From: Lycocorax pyrrhopterus obiensis
Lineage: Eukaryota > Chordata > Aves > Passeriformes > Paradisaeidae
Direction: 5' to 3'
NCBI GenBank assembly: GCA_014706295.1
Contig: JACSVZ010000016.1
Location: 9,467,168 to 9,531,167 of the forward strand
DNA: 64,000 nt
This document shows positions 1 through 12,290 of this stretch, piece by piece (positions within the stretch are counted from its first letter, which is position 1; each line of letters starts with the position of its first letter). The notes beneath the pieces are model-generated. The model saw only the letters and a program-made list of their open reading frames with translations, had not been told where the DNA came from and searched no databases. A program made the translations under genes and the position numbers.

Positions 1-2183
1 TGGATCAGTAGTGATGTAGGTCTTCAATTTTTTGGACATCCGATTAAAAATAATAACAATCAATGCTAAATGCTGCTCAGTCTAATGGAGAGGAAATCCT
101 GGAGCATCACTTTGTATTTCAGTATTCTGATTCCTTTAAATCAGCAAGTGATTTGCAATGGAGATTTTCCCTTTTATTGCTATTGGAGAAAAACTTGCAG
201 TACATGCTGGAAGTGAGATGTGTAGGGGGACAAGAAGAGTGCAGTAAAAAGCAAAAGGTTAAAAAAGAGAAGGATCTGAAATTAACCCATAAGGCCCCAA
301 CTGAGTATCTTCTCATAAGGGGAAAAAACAAAGACAACATCATGGTCTTTCCGTGCTGAGAGAGCTCTGCACTTCCAGATGCTCTGAGCTGGTAGCAATT
401 AGAGGCTGAATGGTGCTGTAGGGTTTGAGAGTAGCCCCTTGTAAGTGATGGGCAGAGTTAGGAAGCTCGTGTAGGGTTTTGGGGAAGCTATTTGGTTTTA
501 ATTAAAGTTGAATTTTTATTTGGGTTTCTGGCAGGAAGGAAATAGTGAGAGAATCAATTGTCTTTTTCAATACAAGTTACCCCTTTTCAGGCACTTGTAC
601 AAACATGGAGACAAAGGACTGACTCCTATTAAAAATTTAAATTACATTGAGGTCTGCTTTTACATAATTGCTCAGAGGCTTGGGCACTCACTCTTTATGG
701 TTAGGCTCCTTATAAATTATTTTGTGAAGTCTCTATCTGAAATTATTTTCAGACTTGAGTATCTTTTCACTGGAAGCAGTAGCACACAGGAATATCCCCT
801 ATATGTGTACTAAACACTGAAGGCCATGCTATGCTATGTGTCTTTGAACATTTTATGTTAGATCCTGGCGTCATAGTGAGGTTCCTGAAAGTGCAAGAAC
901 AATGTGCCTTGCTGGAATTGACCTCAGTCTGGTTAACCAGTCCTGTGGCTGCCCCTACAGAAACAGAATCCCCTCGATAAACCTGGCTTTGGGTTGCAAG
1001 TAGCTCCAGCTGCATTCTATCAGCAAGTTAGGAATGGCAGCCCCTACGATGCACACCTTCATTAGCCTGCTGTATTAGCAAGCTGCTTAATTTGGTAGCA
1101 GATGTTAGGCCTCTGATGATAAAACTCTCCCTCAGTGTCAGGAACACCTTTCGCAGAAATTTCCTGCGTTGAATGTCAGCCTGTGGATTACCACATTAAG
1201 AAATGCAATGAGTGAATTTTAGGGTTGGTTTGACATGGTTTTTATTTCACTGGAACAGCTATCTACCGTTCTTCTCCCTTCCAGTTGTAAGTGATTAAAG
1301 GGCTGAAGAAGAAATACAGTATTCTTGGTATTCAAATGGAAAAATATTCTGACATCCGTGTACTGCAGTTTATGCCAAAATGCAGCTGCTATCGAAGACT
1401 GAACTGCTAGTGTTTGTTGCATGGCTATTGTTCTGAGATTAAAAGGTTTTCAGCAGTTTGTCATAAATACCATTTCAGAGATAATTTAAATTGCTTCAGC
1501 TTTACATCCAAACTGTTAGGCAAAGTGCAGCTTTTTTTCCCTAGGAAATCATATTTGTGCACTGCTAATCTGAATTGCACTGCCTTGGTGCTGAAGTGGA
1601 TCAGGAGCCGCATATGTGCTTGCCATGGCAACCCCTGGCTCACATGACACATGCTGGTTCAGCCAAAGAGCTTCATGGCTTATTGAGCACAGACCCACAC
1701 ACACCAGTGGCCATGTGACTGCTCCAGCCCAGACAGCTCCTTAAAGGGAAACTGGGCTTGAGCATCACAGTGTTTTCACCAGCATCGTCTTGCCTGCGTT
1801 CCTTCTTCTCCTCTTAGATGCTGTTTTGAGCCTTTAAAAAAAAGAATGGATGAATGTTGAAAAGGCTTTGCTCGTAGGTTTTTTTTTCCCTTCTGTCTTT
1901 CATTTGAAAAAAAATCTATGTATGAAGATAAAGTAGTGGGGTTTTTATTATTATTTTTTCAATTAGACATTAAGGGTCTCTTTGCAGTTGAGCGAACTAT
2001 AGTGAATATATTGTTTTTCTGGAAACATCTTTTGCTCTCACCTCCTAGATTCTACTAGATTTCAGGAGAGTAAATGGGGACAGAGCAAAAAAATTCAAAA
2101 CCAACCCTGGTCCATTCCATTATCAACAAAGCATTCCCAAAACACCTTTGCTCCTTACTGCTTTACATACTTTAGCTTAGACC

Positions 2184-2208
2184 TGATGATGATGACAATG
2201 ACAACAAT
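2184..2208 (+). repeat. Imperfect GAT/GACAAT simple repeat
   Basis: GATGATGATGACAATGACAA is followed by CAAT; a short interrupted trinucleotide tract. Confidence 0.75.
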
Positions 2209-5200
2209 CTCTGGCTCCTTACCAAGCAAAATGTAGACTGATACAAGTTTTCCCTAACTTTGTTTAAGAGGAGCTATGTGCAGCATTTGATTAGGAAATC
2301 TGAGGGGCTGCAGTGTCACAGGAATGAGTGGTGGTGTGCAAAGAGAAGTTAAGAGGTGGGGCTGGAGTTAAGCAAGTGTCTGCCTGCGCCTTAGTGTGCA
2401 CAAGGGGAGAACAGCAGCAGTGCAGTGCTGCCCTGGCTCCTTTGCCACAGGGCAGGTGCAGCATATGCTGCTGTCAGTGTCAGCTCTGCAGCCCACTGGC
2501 GCTGTTTGCACTTGGAAAGGAGCTCGTGAAAAACTGATTCTTTACTAAAACAATGGAAAGGAATCACTTTCCCCTTCTCTTTGCCTCTCCTCTGTCAGAT
2601 GCCTGACTGAAGCGATGTGGTTTTTGTTTCTCATCTAGTTGGAACCTGAGGTTTTTGTGGCAAGCACTTTGTGTGAGCCCAGCTACACCACCAGGTGCCT
2701 GACTAAAATGGAGAATGCTCTGCACAGCAACAAAACACTGTGAAATACTGCATTTGTCTTATTTAGTTATTGCCAAAACCCCTTGAAGTTATTTAGGCCC
2801 CTGTCTGCTATGCAGATGTAATTTATCAAGTGTTATAGAGAGACCAACTCTTAAGTCCATGTGCTGAAGTTAATTTTTGTGATTTATGGTGCTGCTTTTG
2901 AACTTGAGGAAAATCTATTTTCAGTGTCCAGTTTCAAGCCATCAGATTTTCCTCTTCATTTCCCAAGTAATCAGTCAAGGTGCAAATACTGATAATTAAC
3001 ACTGTTCAGTGAGAGACTGCTTGTTCCTTCTGTTTCAAATGACTTTATTGTTTGGGTACCATTTTCGGGAAGATCTATGATAAGGGAACAATAACCTGCT
3101 TTGGGAATTAATTTAGAGAGGTACTTGTACCTAAATCGACCACTAAACAGAGAAGAAATATTATCTGTGTTATGAGGGACACAGTGACAAAGTGTGTATC
3201 CATGCACATGCCAGCGATGGTACACAGATTCCAATACAAAATCATCCTTTAAATAAGGAGACATGTAAGGGAATGTGTAATAAAAACCTCTTTTGGCAGA
3301 ACAAGCTATTCTAGGTTACTGTTTTTATTTTTTTTATGACACTACTGATTTTTCAGCATCTTTTATTTGTTATTAATACCTGTTCTGATATATTATTAAG
3401 AGGGAAAGACAACTTAGAGATTATGTCCTTCCAGGGAAGGCACTGAACAAAGGCCCTTTCCACTCCACTAAAATGTAGTGAAGATTTTGACAACTGCTCC
3501 CAGCAGTCTGCTGCTGTTGTGTTGTGCTGTGTCTGCAGAAGGGGAGGAGTGGCAGCAAGGTTTCCCCTTTCATGAACCAGCTTTTAAGAATTCCTTCATG
3601 CCTACAAGTGGAATTTCATTTTCAAAAAAGATTACCACTATCAGTTCCTTTCCTGAGAAACTGGCCCAAATCTCTTTTCTGTTCTAAAATTTCAAATTTC
3701 ATTTATTTAGTTAACTAATGAACTTTGCTGTCTAAAGGTTTGTGTTTAAACCGCAGGTTTCTGTATTGTTTGTTTGCAGTTATGGCAGGGGAAAAGGCTA
3801 TTTAGGTTCGTGACAAAATATTTTGACTAGCCTCTTCCTACTTAGTCATTTGTTTGTCCTCAGTATATATTTATTGTGAATTGTCTTCCCAAGAGATTAC
3901 AAACAAGACGGTAGCTTTCGCTAGCTGGTCTTTGCTGCCATTAGACTGTGTGCTGATCCAGGAAGTTCCAGGTGATCTGTACGAAGTGGGTTTGTCAGAC
4001 TGGGTCTAAAATTTGTGGAAATAATGTCATTACCACAAGACATCAGAAAAAAAAAGCCCAATAACTTCACTGCAAGACATTTAGGGTTGCTAAGAGACGG
4101 AATGTAATTATCTGCCAATTTGTTTACCATTCCCAAACACTCGGAAGGGGGAGAGCTGTGGGCTGCCCTGAATTCTAAGCTATGCACAAAAGAAGCCGAA
4201 TGCATTTTCTTGTCAAATGCAGTTTTAAGGGCATTTGGAAGTGACACGAGAGCTTTGACCTCTGGTTTCTTCCTAAATGTCTAATATCATAATATTGCAT
4301 ATTGTCATTTCCCTCTCACTCCCCAAATCTACATTACATTGCATGCTTTTTAACTGATAATACAAAAAAAAAAAAGTGAAAAAATTAAATGTATCGAAAT
4401 ATGCAGTTTTTCTGGTAAGAGAATTAACAGCCGTGCTTGCTTGAATATGATACATTTTTTACACATTCTTTAAAAGCAGCAGTGTTTGCTGTCTCTGTTC
4501 CTGTGTTATGATGCCATTATTAATGTATGCTGATGTTAATGTAAGGTTGACCAGCACGTGTTATTGACTCATTTTATGTTTCTTTTTCTAAAATGTTTTG
4601 TGTTGGTTTGCACTTTGAGATAAGTACTGAAATTAACTTTGGGTGCAAACTAAGTTTGTGCCACAATGAATTCATTTCCCTGTGTCACTGTGGCTATCAT
4701 ATAGGCAATATAAGATTTCTGCCATCCTAAGCTATTAATTTTCTTGGTTTTAAAGGCATTAATCTGGTAAATTAAATATGGGCAGTAAACAGAGAAGCAG
4801 AAGTTTCTGCCCCTGCTTTCAGAATGGTAACTTCTTCCATTGCTCTTTCTTAAATGGAAATAAAGGTTCATTTTTAGCCAATGTGAAACCCTAGCTGTAA
4901 AATTGCAGAACTCCCCACAATACTAAAGGAATAAGAGCTTCTGAACAGCCTAAGAGTAAGCTCAAATCTGAGTTTGTGTTCAGTCAGTAGCTCTGCTAAA
5001 TTAGTGCCGAAGTATGTCCGTACAGGTGCATTATTGTTGTGTGGGATGTTGCTCTAGGAAAGTTGGGACAGGTTGTCCTGGACTGTGTTCTTTGGCCTCT
5101 GCAGCTCGCCCCAGCAAGGGCTGTGAATCTTTGGGTTCACAGAAGTTCATCAGGATACATGAAAATAGATGGTTTTCACCAAGCTTTAGCAATGCCAAAC

Positions 5201-6550
5201 TGCAGGTCACTTCGCCATAAAAATTGTCCCAGAACAATTTTATCTGGCAGGTCCTTCTTTTTAGAGACCTGTAGCCTGTCACCTCCGAGCCAGCAATTTG
5301 GGGAAGCACACTGGAGTTTTAGGGAGACAGCATCGGCCCCTCAGTGTCACTCTGGCTCATTCTCTCATCCTTGTGGCTGCAAAAGGAGTCTTGGTTAAGT
5401 TCTGATGAAACCCCTCGTCTGAAGGGTGCATCAGAAACAACGGGGCTGCAGGCACACGGGCCTGTGTCACAGGTCATTCTTTTAATGTCCAGTGGTGTCG
5501 ATTCAACAGCAGAAGTCTGTATTTTGTAGCTAAAGGATTAAGTCCCAGTTCTCCTCCGGACACCTGCTGACTGCTCTGGGAGGCTGTCTCAGGCCATGGG
5601 AGCTCAGCAAGGGCTTCCTGGTGGTTGCTTCTTCTCTCTGTGGTCCCAGTGATCTGCAGTTGGCTCCCACGTGTGACACCGAGGGGCTGCCTAAAGAGAA
5701 GGGGATGAGTCGCTGCCAGTGAAGTCTGTCCCTGGGTGATCTGTTGTGACTGCACTGCCACCCCTGGGTGCTGTGTCTTGCTGCAGAAGCCTTGAGATTA
5801 AGGAGGTGCCATGCCATGAAGCGGTTTGCTGCAAATTTTCTGGTTTGTTTCTTTTTTGTGTGACAACTTTTGTTCTACTTCACACTAAACATGTACGGTA
5901 AGATAAATGATATTCCTTTATACATTTCAACTTCTGGATGCCCAATTATTGAGAAAATAATTGAAATCAGTATTTTCAAAATAATTGAATCAGTAACTTT
6001 CCCCCCCTCTTTGTAGAGAATCTCATAAGTTTTTTCTATTTTTTTTTCCTTTCATTTTTTCAGAATTACTTTGGGGTGTTCTTTGAGAGCAAATTAAATA
6101 CAGTGACAGAAAAACAGAAAGGGAGGTTGGTTGTTTCTAACCTTTTTTTGTCCCTTTCATGTAAATAAGGGGAAGGAAAAAGCTTTTTTCTGTCTTTAAT
6201 GGCAAGGCCATCAGAACTGCATACTTATTTTAGACCTCCTATAATAAAGTGCCTTGTAAATGACTGGGATGCACACTCTGGTGATGTTGTTGAGACAAGA
6301 AATGTAAGTAATTGTTCAGTGCACGTTAACAGTTAGTTTACATGTATACGCGTTAACTGCAGTAGTCCGGTTCCTGAGATAACAAGTAGTATTTTTCTTC
6401 TAGCACAGCTCCTGCTGTACAGTCTCACTAAACCTCCAACTGCAAGGTCAATTCCATGACTAAATGGCATATAGTTCATCTACTGTGTGAAAATAAACAA
6501 TGCTTTGCCATTATTTTTCGAATCATTTTTTAGGAAGTCTTTTATCATTC

Positions 6551-6596
6551 CATACTATGTTTATACTATGTTTATGTTATACTAGTTTATACTATG
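6551..6596. repeat. 11-bp minisatellite-like repeat
   Basis: TTTATACTATG occurs at 6560-6570 and 6586-6596. A truncated copy, CATACTATG, precedes them at 6551-6559, and a degenerate unit lies between. Confidence 0.9.
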
Positions 6597-8576
6597 ATCT
6601 CTTCTCTCTAAGACAGAATAAAATGCTTCTGCTTTTGGTGGAAAAAGCTGTCAGTGTGCCTGCTGGCCTTTAGTATGCTTGACACATTTGTTGTGCTTTT
6701 TTGGTACTCGATTGTGTCTGTTTGATTTCACAAAGTTGTACTAGTCTGCCTCGAGGGATTCTGTATTGTGAGGTCAGAGTCCACATGACCAGCAGAGGTG
6801 TTCACTTGAGCTCAAGCCTCAATGCTCTCTGTGGCTGTCAGGCATTGTCCTGGACAGGTTTTATGGGGCAGAGCAACCAACAGATGCTCAGTACTTGGGT
6901 TTACTGCTTATGCAGTAGCTGGCATGCACATAAATAGAGTTGTGGTGCCTCCTGCTCCCTGAGCTAGACAGGAGGGAGGCAAGGGGCTGCAGAGGCCGGG
7001 GTGATCCAGGAGGTAGCCTGGGTGGAAAGCTCTACAGCTGGGGTCCTCTGGTAGCTGTAAATCCCATCACAGCACCAACCCAGGGCACAAGGCAGAGCTG
7101 TTTTTCTCGGTATTATAGCTAAGCTTTGCCCTGTGTTCCAGGAGAGAGCTGCTGCCACCTGGCATGGGCCTGCTGCTCCTGAGGAAAGGCATTTCTACAA
7201 ATAAAAGCACAACAACAGGAGCTTTCTTTCAATCCTTATTACCTGTGTTTAGAACAAGCATTGCACATGAGTCCAGGTGTCTGTTGGAGGCTGTTAGGTT
7301 CTGTTTTAACTAAGTGAATATAGGAGTCAGAGGGTTTTTTTGGTGGTTGGAACACAGCTCTGACTACTTACAGTAGTGTTTGTATACTGGTTGTGCAATG
7401 ATCTTTACTAAATAAAGTAACATATAAAATATGATGGCTCTCAGCATATAAGCCTTTGAATACATTGGAGCTCCCATGTAAAAGGAAAGGAAATTTGGAT
7501 CTGATTTTTTTTATCAAGAGCTGGTTCACCCATATGAGGATCTCGAGACCATTTGCTTTCCTCCTGTTGATAGAGGATGAAATACCAGGACAAATTTGTA
7601 AACTGGAATAATTTTTCTCTTCCTGTCTTAGTTTCTTGTTTGTTCAAAAAATTACCTCCCCTAGAAAGTTCTATCAGCCTGTCTGCTGCTTTCTTATCAC
7701 ACCTAAAGAGCATATTAGGCCCGTGTGTATTCTAGTCAGCTTTAGCAGAAACATTGACTAATGTTGCTTTTTCTATTTCCAATCTGAACGGCCCAGCGAG
7801 AGCATGCTGAGAGTTAGAAGCTGCCTGCTTTGAAATCTACAGGTAGAGATCCCCACAATTTTCCCTCGTTACTGAACAGAGCTCAAGAATGGTGGGCTGA
7901 AGAAGATGAGATCAAAGCAAGGCAAAGAAACACATAAGATAAATCATGCAAAAGTAAAAATATTTCAAGTGTTTAGAATTCTCCGGGTCTAATACCTCCA
8001 AATGTAGCAAATAATAACCCAGCATCTATTGTCTTTGTGCTTTCTTGCTCTATAGATCATTAGGGAATAACTAAGTCTGCCGTGAGAAACATTTTCTCAT
8101 CTTCACAGTTAATGTTTTTCTCCTACAAAATAATTGTGATGAATTGAAAAAGCATTATGTATACTTTAAAAAATGCAGACTTTTAAAATTTGGCTTTGTA
8201 GGAAATTCTACTTTTTTCAAATTTTTCTTTCAAACTGAAACCAAAATCAGAGTTGTTTGGTTTTGTTTGGGTGTTTTTCTTCTTTCCTGTGAAATGAATT
8301 TAAAAGGCAAAGTCCAAATTTTTTCTTTCTATATGTAGTTTTAAAATACTGAAATTAAAGGTCACTTCATGTTGAAACATCTACATGTTAAAAATGTCAA
8401 ATGTGACCGCTGAATACGGATTCAGTGGATATGCTTTTAAGTTGTTTCTTGACCTAAAACACTATCAAAAGTGGTGCAGGCTGCAGATGGCCTAGCTTTC
8501 AGCAAAATCTTTCATCATCTTCTCACATAAGGTGAGATTCCAGATTAAATATGGTAAAAATGTAGGAGTGGGATGG

Positions 8577-8610
8577 AAAAAAACCAAAACCCAACCAAAC
8601 CAACCAACCT
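8577..8610 (+). repeat. A/C-rich low-complexity tract
   Basis: Runs of AAAACC, AACC and CAACC units with no other pattern. The complementary G/T-rich type also occurs near 13598-13620, 28060-28100, 37411-37442 and 46886-46912. Confidence 0.85.
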
Positions 8611-11600
8611 ACTGGAGACATTCAGCCTACTTGCTTAAAAAGCTCACCCGTGTTGTCCCTGTAGGGCAGTTAATCTCCAGAGCCTTTGGATGGGTGTTCT
8701 GGCTTGTGGGTTTGCTGTGCTTTCTGTGCTGGTGACAGCAAGAAAATGTGCCTGTGTGGGCTTTCAGTGAAGTGCATAGGGAGCAGTCTAGGGACAGTAA
8801 AAGGGGCCCTGAGTTAGGATACACCTCACAGGCTGAGATCATCTGAAGGCCAAAGTAGTTGATCCACATTTATTTCAACTGCTTTATGAACCATCAGGGA
8901 TTTAAAGTGCCACTTGTTCCATAGTGCTTGTCAGCCTGCTGGAAGAAACTCTCCACCACCAGAGGCAGTGAAGCAGAAATAGGAGAACAGAGAGAGGCAG
9001 CAGAGGAATTGAAATTCTCAGTTGTTTTCTGCCGAAACAAAAGGAACAGCGTGGTCAGATATAATTGTTTGTTAGCAATTTGCAGTCCTACAACTCACTC
9101 TTTCCATTTCTTGGTTTGGGAAGTGGAAGTAATTTCTCCTGTGTCCTCTGTAGCATGTGGAAACCTTCTGTCAATTCTCAGGAAAAAAAACAAAAACGAA
9201 GGTGTAAGATCTCTAAGAAGATCTAAGATGAATCTGTCTCTAGCAAGTTATAGTGCTAGGTTGTGCATTGAGGAAGGCCTTTTAATTTCATTGAAAGAGC
9301 AAATTGAACTTTGTTTTGTTTAAAACATTTAATTTTCAGTTCTTTGCCTTTGTTCCTGACCTAAGTCCAGGACTGTTAATATTACTGTTATTATTTGCAT
9401 ACCTGAATTTTTATTTTTCCATTTTTTTGTCATGTAGATCAAAGCAGGAGAGCAGGTGTACATTGGAGAAAATTGAGGTGCTTGTTTGCTAAAGGTAGCC
9501 TTTCCTAGACAGACTGGTTTTGGACAATCCCAACGCTTCAGGAGACTAGCAGCCTCCAAAGTTTAGATGAATTGATTGTTTTGTTGGCAGTTTTATGTGT
9601 GTGTTGAGCATTGGAGTTCTGGTGAACGCAAGGTTTTACAGGACACAACAGTCACCTTTTGGTTTGTCAAGTTGGGGGTCTTCTGGCTTTGCAAACCATA
9701 GCTGTGTCCTTGAGCAGATGGGGCTCAGATTCAGCCATTTTCAGATTACATTTTGCACTATGTCCCAATGTAAATGCCTCCACCTGTGTGACCCAGGTGT
9801 TAAAGTTGTAGCAGAAGGTGCCTGGATAAACAGGATTGCCTGAATGTTTACTGTGTGGCTGTAAGTAACTTAGAATTTGCAAGGGGATGCAGTCTCCATA
9901 TGGTGCAGACCTGCCAAGGCTTTTGGTTTAAAAGTCTGCAGTAGCCTTAAGATAGCTCAGGTGAGTGGAGCTTGTTTAGAAGGGTGAACATGAAATTACA
10001 GCTTGAGAAAGAAATGCCCTGCCTGCTCTTTTTCTCTCCTTCTCTGTGAAGTCAAAGCATTGATCTATTTTTAGTTTGAACTAAAACAAATTTCAGGTTG
10101 TTTAATCAAAATTGATTCTTTGACTCCTCAGTGGTATCCTCAATTTGCAAGAATTTTCAGTTTCTTCTTTGTGTTTATGAGACCACAAGATATAAAGATA
10201 TCAAATCTTGCTGGTTTACCACTGTGTTTTTTAAAGCTTGGGATATTTATTAGAACCAGTCAAAGACCAGCAGATGTAATTTGCTGAATAATTTGTTTGA
10301 CAAGCAGTGGCAAAGTTCCTCAGATGATTCATACTCTCCGATTGCCTCACCTAAAGCTTTGTACTTGCTTTGCTTTCACTGCTGTGTCCCCACTTGTCTC
10401 TTTGCAATACTTTCTGCTGAAAGTGATGCAAATCACTTTTCCCAGTCCTTTTCATCTTTCTCTCTGTGTGTGCATAGGAGACAGTGGAACATCCTAATCT
10501 GAGCATTTCGAGCCTGTGGTGGATAAGGCTTTTACAGGATGCACTCAGAGCCTGCTCGGAGCCCACTCACCTGAACACAGAAGGGAAACAGGAGATACAG
10601 TTGTACATTTTTTAGAACAAATGTCTCATAATCTGGTGAAGCATCCAGGAGCAAATTTAGCTTAATCCTAAAAGTAGCCTGTTTTCTCCCACTGCAGTCT
10701 TAGAATCTCATTGCATACATGATTAAATATTTAATTTTCAGCCTAAAGGAAATAATTTTGGGAGGAGAGTTCTCAGTCTCTGCATTTTTTAAAAAAATTA
10801 TTTTATTTTTATTTATCTAGTGCCTCAAAGCATCAGGAGAGAGGTCTTTTCAATAAGGCACAGTCTGTGACTATTTTTCATAAGATGGGATTTCCGCTTG
10901 TAACAGCTGTGCTACTGTTCTTTTAGGCCTTTATGCCTATTCATGGAAGAAACTGTTCAGACAGTTTAGTCTTTATCCTCTTCCTTGGAGACTGATGCTT
11001 TTGATTTGTTTTTTGTTGATTTTTAATGGGAATATGTGATGAGTCTGTGGTCAAGTCACACTATATCCAAAGTGGAAAAAAAGCCTGTGTAGTCAAAAAC
11101 CCTCCCAATTTTGTAATTATAATGGAGGCTTGTATGTCAGTTCTAATTGCCTCAAGTGAACCATTTCCTGACCATGCTGATAACACATCCTATTGCAATA
11201 ACCATATCTCAGCCATGGTAGAATACCTGTTGAACTGGGATAGTACTTATAAAGAAAAAGAGAATGAAGCACCCACCACTGCAGAAGATGTTAAATTTGC
11301 TTCCACTTTGATTTCATTGTATTTGTCCAGATGAGAAACCAGAAATAGGTTCCAACTGGATCTATTAATACATAGATCTTTAATCAATATGTTCTCCCAC
11401 TTTTCCCAAACTCACAATTTGTCCTGAAGCAGTGAAGGCTAACATAAAATCTAATGCAACTTCCTTTATTTACTGGAGTAACATTTGGGATGAACTTATT
11501 CCTGAACTTAGTTTGCAGTAAACCACTGGGGAAATGCTATTTTTTCATCTCTGCATGGTTTATTTGTGAGAAGCCTGTTGCATTTTGACATTATTAGGGT

Positions 11601-11824
11601 AAGAATGCTGATGTAGGGGGTCCTGATTCAGCTCCTATTCATTATTCGTTTGTACCCCGAATAAATAGTTCAGTGCTTGCTGCTTGCCGTGAGCCGTCAC
11701 GCTGCTGAAGCTGCCAGAGACTGCAGCAAGCAAAACAAAAGGTCACGAGCACTCCAGGTCTTTTGGCACTGCTGCAGCAATCCTTCCTTACAATTGCATA
11801 AGCAACAAATGCAGCACAATCAGC

Positions 11825-12290
11825 CGCCTTTCTCAGCTCGGCTCCGCGTGATCATTAGCGGCTTTCTGCCACGCGGAGTGGTTCCAGCCCGAGGGAGGGA
11901 GATGAAATCCCACCTGGGACGTTGTTCCTTCTCCGGCTGATGCCGGCGGCAGCTGCTTGCCGCCGCCGCCCTTGGAAGGTGCGAGGGGCTGCGAGGGAGC
12001 AGCGCCGCTGACATCGCGTGCGACGGCCGAGCCGCTGCCTGCTGCCGGCGTGCGCTCCGCGCATCGGGGGCAGCGCGGGGAGGCAGCGGGCCCCGCACGC
12101 CAGCTGACACCGACGGTGTGCTCAACTCTCTGCTGCCGGCGCGTTGGAGGGGCTGCTTGTAAAATCACCGCGCTTTTCGAGAGGGTGTTCCCTCATTCAC
12201 GCTCAGCCAGGTTTCATCCGACTCTGGGATGCTCGGGAAAAGAGGGCGCTGAGAGGAGTTTCGTTCTGCCTCGTGACTGCTGTGAAAGGG
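11825..12290. promoter_or_regulatory. CpG island, candidate promoter
   Basis: This block is very different from its surroundings. By eye it holds about 45 CpG dinucleotides in the first 370 bases, near the number expected without CpG depletion, while flanking DNA is strongly CpG-poor. It includes GCC-repeat tracts (near 11958-11970), a TGCGC-TCC-GCGCA inverted motif near 12052-12064 and a 13-base inverted motif ACACCGACGGTGT at 12107-12119. A TATA-like ATAAATAG lies upstream at 11660-11667. A donor-like AAG|GTGCGA lies at 11979. Unmethylated islands of this kind usually mark transcription start sites. Direction is not determined: it may start an alternative NYAP2 transcript (plus strand) or an antisense or noncoding RNA. 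Open frames inside it are GC-driven and not credible proteins. Confidence 0.7.

Larger units (their letters stand above)
1..11824. other. Noncoding stretch, probably NYAP2 intron
   Basis: No supported gene or RNA is seen. If the NYAP2 start-codon exon lies upstream of the window, this is intron. Open frames up to 131 codons (for example 8928-9323 plus strand) have no recognisable family. The part around 5000-5800 is more GC-rich, but CpG-poor. Short features include a 14-bp perfect palindrome GCAGCATATGCTGC at 2458-2471 and small simple repeats listed separately. Confidence 0.6.
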
